Notes under the pieces: model-generated | Database searches by the model: none | What the model saw: the letters and a program-made list of their open reading frames with translations, nothing else | What the model was told of the DNA's origin: nothing | NCBI GenBank assembly: GCA_021635425.1 | Contig: JAJWOJ010000053.1 | Location: forward strand, 1-9,640 | DNA length: 9,640 bases | Direction of reading: 5' to 3' | DNA from: Clostridiales bacterium | Lineage (GTDB): Bacteria; Bacillota; Clostridia; Christensenellales; Borkfalkiaceae | Translations under genes and position numbers: made by a program | Shown here: positions 5,832 to 9,640 of the stretch, piece after piece | Numbering within the stretch: the stretch's first letter is position 1 | Layout: every line of letters begins with the position of its first letter

Positions 5832-5968
5832 AAAGGCTGCGGCTCGGATGCTTAATATTCTTGGTTTATCCAAGTATATACAGCGTCCGTATGGTCGCGG
5901 TCTTTTTATGCGTTTCGATATGGAGATTTGATAATAGTACAAGAAGGAACACAAACTGAAGAGGACAT
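5832..5968 (+). other. 137-nt gap between asp23-like gene and nusB
   Basis: No recognised gene. Two small hairpins are visible: CTTGG/CCAAG (5860-5864 with 5870-5874), and an interrupted GCG-T-CC / GG-T-CGC stem (5883-5898) followed by GGTCTTTTT, which could be a weak attenuator. A 27-codon ORF from ATG 5848 to TGA 5931 and a 14-codon TTG-started ORF (5928-5972) whose stop overlaps the nusB start are present, but neither has recognisable sequence or a strong ribosome binding site. A GATAAT at 5930-5935 lacks a credible -35. Confidence 0.5.
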
Positions 5969-6367
5969 ATGAGAAGAGATTCGAGAGAAGCGGTTTATAA
6001 AATATTATACGCAGATCTTTACTGCGACAACGACGCGGATTTTGAGGCGGAAGTTATGACGGAAGCTAAACTTTCGCCCGAGGATAAAAAATTTGCGGAA
6101 GACTTATTGTCGGCAGTAAAGGAACATAAAGAGGAAATCGAGCAGATAATAGCCGATCATGCGCACGGATATAAATTCGAAAGAATTTTTTCTACGGATA
6201 AATGCGCTTTGTATATCGCCGTTGCCGAGCTTAAATATTTTTCGGATATTCCGCCCGTCGTGTCTATAGACGAGGCGATATCGCTCGTAAGAAAATATTC
6301 CACAGAAGAAAGCATGAACTTCGTAAACGGTATTCTTGCCGCCGTAAAAAAAGATATGGAGGCATGA
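5969..6367 (+). CDS. nusB: Transcription antitermination factor NusB
   Basis: All-helical RNA-binding protein that pairs with NusE (ribosomal protein S10) on boxA RNA to support antitermination of rRNA transcription. Its 132 residues are normal. It opens MRRDSREAVYKILYADLY (1-18), the RxxAREAAxxxLYQ-type start. The conserved C-terminal part reads IFSTDKCALYIAVAELKYFSDIPPVVSIDEAISLVRKYSTEESMNFVNGILAAV (73-126), matching the family's D-xxLLRxAxxEL, DIPxxVxINEAVELAKKYS and FVNGxL blocks. The ribosome binding site GAGGA (5961-5965) is close to ATG 5969. It is followed by folD after one base, with GGAGG inside the nusB end. Confidence 0.95.
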   Translation: MRRDSREAVYKILYADLYCDNDADFEAEVMTEAKLSPEDKKFAEDLLSAVKEHKEEIEQIIADHAHGYKFERIFSTDKCALYIAVAELKYFSDIPPVVSIDEAISLVRKYSTEESMNFVNGILAAVKKDMEA

Positions 6368-6368
6368 T

Positions 6369-7220
6369 ATGCGGATTATCGACGGAAAACTCGTTGCTAA
6401 AAGCATAAGAGACGAGCTTAAAGCTGAAATTACGGAAGCATACGAGAAATACGGTAAAATTTTCAAATTGACCGTAATAATCGCGGGAAATAACCCCGCG
6501 TCCGAAATATACGTCCGCAACAAAGGTAAAGCATGCGAAGACGTGGGGATCGTTTCGGAGACGTTGACTTTACCCGAAAATATATCTCAGGAAGAAATCG
6601 AAAGGGTAGTTTCGGATAAAGTTAACGATAAAGATATCGACGGAATTTTAGTGCAGTTGCCTTTGCCCGCGGGGCTGGACGAGGGAAGAATTCTGAAATT
6701 GATTCCTCCCGAAAAAGACGTGGACGGTTTCAGCGACTGTAATATCGGCAGACTTACCATGTTTTCGGATGACGCTTTGTATGCATGCACTCCGCACGGG
6801 ATAATGAAACTTCTGGAATATTATAAAATTCCTCTTTGCGGAAAACACGCGGTCGTGATAGGCAGAAGCAATATTGTCGGCAAGCCCATGGCTCTGATGC
6901 TCCTTAAAGAGAACTGCACCGTGACGATTTGCCACAGTAAAACGGAGAATCTTAAAGAGATAACGAAAACGGCAGATATTCTTGTTTGCGCGGTAGGGAA
7001 GAAACATCTCGTTACGGCGGATATGGTTAAGGACGGAGTTGTCGTTATTGACGCGGGAATAAACAGAGAAAACGGCAAAATATACGGCGACGTCGATTTT
7101 GACGAAGTAAGCAAAAAAGCTTCGTTCATAACGCCTGTTCCGGGTGGAGTGGGACCTATGACGATAACGATGCTTTTGTACAACACTTACATTGCGGGGA
7201 TGAGAAAAATAAAGAAATGA
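6369..7220 (+). CDS. folD: Methylenetetrahydrofolate dehydrogenase / methenyltetrahydrofolate cyclohydrolase
   Basis: Bifunctional cytoplasmic enzyme of one-carbon metabolism: it oxidises 5,10-methylene-THF to methenyl-THF with NADP and hydrolyses that to 10-formyl-THF. Its 283 residues match the family. Key sites are present: Tyr48 and Lys52 in YVRNKGKACEDVG (48-60), GILVQLPLP (92-100) with Gln96, PPEKDVDGF (113-121) with Asp117, the nucleotide-binding GRSNIVGKPMA (165-175), and the end motif TPVPGGVGPMTITMLL (255-270). The ribosome binding site is GGAGG (6358-6362), six bases from the start. Its stop overlaps ispA by ATGA. In B. subtilis xseA and xseB lie between folD and ispA; there is no room for them here. 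Confidence 0.97.
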   Translation: MRIIDGKLVAKSIRDELKAEITEAYEKYGKIFKLTVIIAGNNPASEIYVRNKGKACEDVGIVSETLTLPENISQEEIERVVSDKVNDKDIDGILVQLPLPAGLDEGRILKLIPPEKDVDGFSDCNIGRLTMFSDDALYACTPHGIMKLLEYYKIPLCGKHAVVIGRSNIVGKPMALMLLKENCTVTICHSKTENLKEITKTADILVCAVGKKHLVTADMVKDGVVVIDAGINRENGKIYGDVDFDEVSKKASFITPVPGGVGPMTITMLLYNTYIAGMRKIKK

Positions 7221-8086
7221 ACCATTCGGAATTTGATGTAAAATATACTGAATATATCGATGATTTTATAAATTATTCCGAAAGTGTTTTTAAAAACGTA
7301 ACATCGCCGAACGGCTTAGCCGACGCAATGAAATACAGTTTTTTTGCGGGCGGGAAAAGAATCCGCCCCGTTCTGACGCTTGCTTTCGGCGATTGTCTCG
7401 GCATCGGTTCGGATAAGCTGCTGCCATTTGCGTTCGGGCTTGAGTGCATTCATACTTATTCGCTCATTCACGACGATTTGCCGTGTATGGATAACGACGT
7501 TTTAAGAAGAGGGAAACCTACGTGTCACGTTCGTTTTGACGAGGCAACCGCGCTTTTGGCGGGGGACGCGCTTTTAAATTTTGCGTTTGAGCATGTTTTA
7601 AGCAAAATTTCGACGAAACGGGAAATAGAAGCTCTCGGCTATCTTGCCGGATGCTCGGGCGTGAACGGAATGCTTTCGGGGCAACAATCGGATAAGGAAA
7701 ACGAGGGCGTTAAAGATAAAGACGAAAATAACCTTTTATACACTTATCGGATGAAAACAGGGAAGTTATTGACGGCTCCTTTCGTTATCCCCGCAATTTT
7801 AAAAGGCGACAAAGCGATCGTTCCCATTGCGGAAGAGATCGGCGCCGAATTCGGACAAGCTTTTCAATTTGCCGACGATCTGAAAGACGTACTGATGTCT
7901 TCGTCCGAGACGGGAAAAACTTCGGGAAAAGATATCAAAGAAGAAAAGCTCACGTCCGTTTCCGTATACGGTATAGAGGAAACAAAAAAGAAAATAGCAA
8001 ATCTTATCGACAACGTCAAATCGTTATCCGAAAAATTCGGTAAGACTGAATTTTTGCAAAAGATTTTCGAAACGGTGATAAAATGA
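7217..8086 (+). CDS. ispA: Farnesyl diphosphate synthase (geranyltranstransferase)
   Basis: Cytoplasmic trans-prenyltransferase that condenses IPP with DMAPP and then GPP to give farnesyl diphosphate for quinone and lipid-carrier synthesis. It has 289 residues. The sequence GGKRIRPVL (45-53) is followed by the first Asp-rich motif DDLPCMDND (86-94), with DD at 86-87 and Asp92, then GDALL (116-120), KTGKLL (180-185), the second motif FADDLKDV (218-225), and GKTSGKDIKEEK (233-244). The fifth residue before the first motif is Tyr81 in HTYSLIHDD; an aromatic residue there, plus the two-residue insertion in the motif, limits chain length and supports a C15 product over a longer one. It overlaps folD and tlyA by four bases each. 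Confidence 0.95.
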   Translation: MNHSEFDVKYTEYIDDFINYSESVFKNVTSPNGLADAMKYSFFAGGKRIRPVLTLAFGDCLGIGSDKLLPFAFGLECIHTYSLIHDDLPCMDNDVLRRGKPTCHVRFDEATALLAGDALLNFAFEHVLSKISTKREIEALGYLAGCSGVNGMLSGQQSDKENEGVKDKDENNLLYTYRMKTGKLLTAPFVIPAILKGDKAIVPIAEEIGAEFGQAFQFADDLKDVLMSSSETGKTSGKDIKEEKLTSVSVYGIEETKKKIANLIDNVKSLSEKFGKTEFLQKIFETVIK

Positions 8087-8877
8087 GGCTGGACGCTTAT
8101 CTTTATTCCGAAAACAAATACGTTTCACGTACAAAAGCCGCCGAGGCGATAGAAAAAGGAAACGTTACGGTAAACGGCAAAACCGTTTTTAAATCGTCCT
8201 ACGACGTAAAACCGACCGATTCCGTAGAAATAGTCAAGCCCGAAGATTTTGTTTCAAACGGCGGGTATAAACTCGAAAAAGCTATAGACGATTTCGGAAT
8301 AGACGTAAGCGGCGATACGTTTGCGGATATAGGGGCAAGTACGGGCGGTTTTACCGACTGTCTGCTGCAACGCGGAGCCGAGAAAGTTTACGCTGTAGAC
8401 GTGGGCGAAAGTCAGTTGAGCGAAAAGCTTAAAAACGACGAACGGGTTGTCGTAATAGATAATTTCAACGCGAGGGAGCTTACGCCGGAGTTTCTGGGCG
8501 GGCAAACGGACGGAGCGGTGTGCGACGTTAGTTTTATTTCGCTTACATATATTTTAAAGCCGATATACGACATATTGAAGCCCGAAGGGTATGCCGTCGT
8601 ACTGTTGAAACCGCAGTTTGAATGCGGCAAAAAAGAGCTTAACAAAAACGGAATCGTAACGTCGGTTAAAGCAAAAACGGATTGTGCCGTAAAAATTAAA
8701 AATTACGCGTTGTCGCTCGGCTTTGCCGTAACGGGCTTTACTTTTTCACCTATAAAAGTCGGTAAAAATATCGAATACCTGTTTTATTTGAAAAAAGGAT
8801 TTGAAAAAATAGGTTCGGTAACGGACAAATATATTACAGAAACAATCGTAAACAGTACAACGGGAAGCAAGAAATGA
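8083..8877 (+). CDS. tlyA: TlyA family rRNA 2'-O-methyltransferase
   Basis: S4-domain plus FtsJ-like methyltransferase (also annotated as hemolysin A), expected to methylate ribose positions in rRNA. It has 264 residues. The N-terminal S4 RNA-binding domain runs MRLDAYLYSENKYVSRTKAAEAIEKGNVTVNGK (1-33). The SAM-binding motif is DIGASTGGFTDCLLQRGA (82-99). The putative catalytic tetrad Lys-Asp-Lys-Glu is present as Lys63 (GGYKL), Asp148 (CDVSFISL), Lys176 (LLKPQFE) and Glu231 (NIEYLFYL). The usual SRGGxKL reads SNGGYKL here, an Arg-to-Asn change at 59. About 25 residues extend beyond the last core strand. It overlaps ispA and nadK by ATGA, and dxs, usual between ispA and tlyA in Bacillus, is absent. 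Confidence 0.93.
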   Translation: MRLDAYLYSENKYVSRTKAAEAIEKGNVTVNGKTVFKSSYDVKPTDSVEIVKPEDFVSNGGYKLEKAIDDFGIDVSGDTFADIGASTGGFTDCLLQRGAEKVYAVDVGESQLSEKLKNDERVVVIDNFNARELTPEFLGGQTDGAVCDVSFISLTYILKPIYDILKPEGYAVVLLKPQFECGKKELNKNGIVTSVKAKTDCAVKIKNYALSLGFAVTGFTFSPIKVGKNIEYLFYLKKGFEKIGSVTDKYITETIVNSTTGSKK

Positions 8878-9640
8878 CGAAAATTGCAGTATTTGAAAAA
8901 CTTAATAACGGCGAAAATCAAAATATTTTTGACAGATTCCGCAAGCTTCTCGGGAAAGAATACGATTGCTATTATTATCGGAAAGATTGCAAAAAGCCCG
9001 ACCTGATCGTCGTTTTCGGCGGAGACGGAACAATTCTCGCAGCCGCGCCTTATGCGGTTTCGTTAAACGTTCCCATTCTTGCAATAAATACGGGTACGGT
9101 CGGTTTTTTAAGCGGCTACGAACTCGGCGATATCGAAAAATGCGTTACCGATATAAAGAACAAGACGTTTTGCGTTTCGGAAAGGTCGGTATTATCCGTA
9201 AAAATCAACGACAAAGAGTATATCGCGCTTAACGATGCGGTTATCGAAAGAGACAGATCTATAGAAGGAATGACTATTGTTTCGAAACTTAGCGTGTATA
9301 TAAACGAACAAGTCGTATACAAACTGTCTGCGGACGGCGTCATTGTTTCAACGCCGACCGGGTCTACTGCATATTCGCTTTCTGCGGGCGGAGTTGTCCT
9401 TACTCCCGATTTAAGCTCGTTTATCGTAACGCCGATTTGCTCTCATTCATTAGGTACGAGACCGATCGTATTTAACGACTCGGCTTCTCTTAAAGTAATC
9501 GTCGGGGAAAATTCGTGCGATTGTGTGTTGAGCGTTGACGGTAAACCCGTCGAAAAGATGCCGAAAGGTAAATCCGTTACAATTTCGAAAAATGTAAAAA
9601 CTTTAAAAGTTACTACTACGAATATTAATCGAGCGTTTAG
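8874..9640 (+). CDS. nadK: NAD kinase (partial, 3' end outside window)
   Basis: ATP-NAD kinase producing NADP, cytoplasmic. It starts at ATG 8874 overlapping the tlyA stop (ATGA) and stays open for 255 complete codons plus two bases to the window edge, so perhaps 15-30 residues are missing. Motifs are in order: GGDGTIL (49-55), INTGTVGFLS (71-80), the NE/D motif ALNDAVIER (118-126), DGVIVSTPTGSTAYSLSAGG (154-173), TPICSHSLGTRPIVF (186-200) and VDGK (221-224). The N-terminal part before GGDG is short, as in Firmicutes PpnK. In many Clostridia argR and recN follow; that cannot be seen here. Confidence 0.96.
   Translation, partial: MTKIAVFEKLNNGENQNIFDRFRKLLGKEYDCYYYRKDCKKPDLIVVFGGDGTILAAAPYAVSLNVPILAINTGTVGFLSGYELGDIEKCVTDIKNKTFCVSERSVLSVKINDKEYIALNDAVIERDRSIEGMTIVSKLSVYINEQVVYKLSADGVIVSTPTGSTAYSLSAGGVVLTPDLSSFIVTPICSHSLGTRPIVFNDSASLKVIVGENSCDCVLSVDGKPVEKMPKGKSVTISKNVKTLKVTTTNINRAF

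Noticed and set aside
5409..5954. 181-codon minus-strand ORF opposite the asp23-like gene
   Set aside because: It covers the well-supported Asp23 gene and its promoter on the other strand, has no recognisable family, and is a shadow of the plus-strand codon pattern.
8966..9232. 88-codon plus-strand ORF in another frame of nadK, and minus-strand ORFs nearby
   Set aside because: Arg-rich shadow of nadK, whose own frame shows all NAD kinase motifs and is open to the window edge.

Overview
The window reads as a compact piece of chromosome from an endospore-forming member of the Firmicutes (Bacillota), most likely an uncultured anaerobic Clostridia lineage. The evidence is a complete spoIIIA sporulation operon followed by genes in an order known from Bacillus and Clostridium: Asp23 protein, nusB, folD, ispA, tlyA and nadK. 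Base composition is moderately AT-rich, with frequent NCG codons (TCG, ACG, CCG, GCG). All real genes lie on the + strand and no mobile element, CRISPR array, tRNA or rRNA is visible. The lineage is an inference; I could not search a database.

Layout. (1) 14-685: trmB, a tRNA m7G46 methyltransferase whose usual catalytic Asp position reads Cys, closed by a clear intrinsic terminator. (2) 728-825: a sigma-E-like promoter and a 28-bp tandem duplication whose second copy contains the spoIIIAA start codon. (3) 814-5344: spoIIIAA-AB-AC-AD-AE-AF-AG-AH, almost all overlapping or nearly touching. AH is set off by a 39-nt gap and has a strong ribosome binding site. (4) 5345-5477: a non-coding gap with a good vegetative promoter (extended -10). 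(5) 5478-9640: asp23-like gene, a 137-nt gap, then nusB, folD, ispA, tlyA and nadK, the last three junctions being 4-nt ATGA overlaps. nadK runs off the right edge with about 255 codons visible.

How the genes work together. SpoIIIAA-AH should form the mother-cell half of the channel (with SpoIIQ from the forespore) that supports the engulfed forespore. SpoIIIAA is the ATPase, AB-AF are membrane parts and AG/AH are ring-building proteins. The downstream operon is housekeeping: transcription antitermination (NusB), one-carbon folate metabolism (FolD), isoprenoid synthesis (IspA), rRNA methylation (TlyA) and NADP supply (NadK).

Compared with the B. subtilis arrangement, accB-accC are absent between spoIIIAH and the Asp23 gene, xseA-xseB between folD and ispA, and dxs between ispA and tlyA. 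I see no new biological system here. The best second looks are the TrmB Asp-to-Cys change, the duplicated spoIIIAA start region, and the closed-up gene order.
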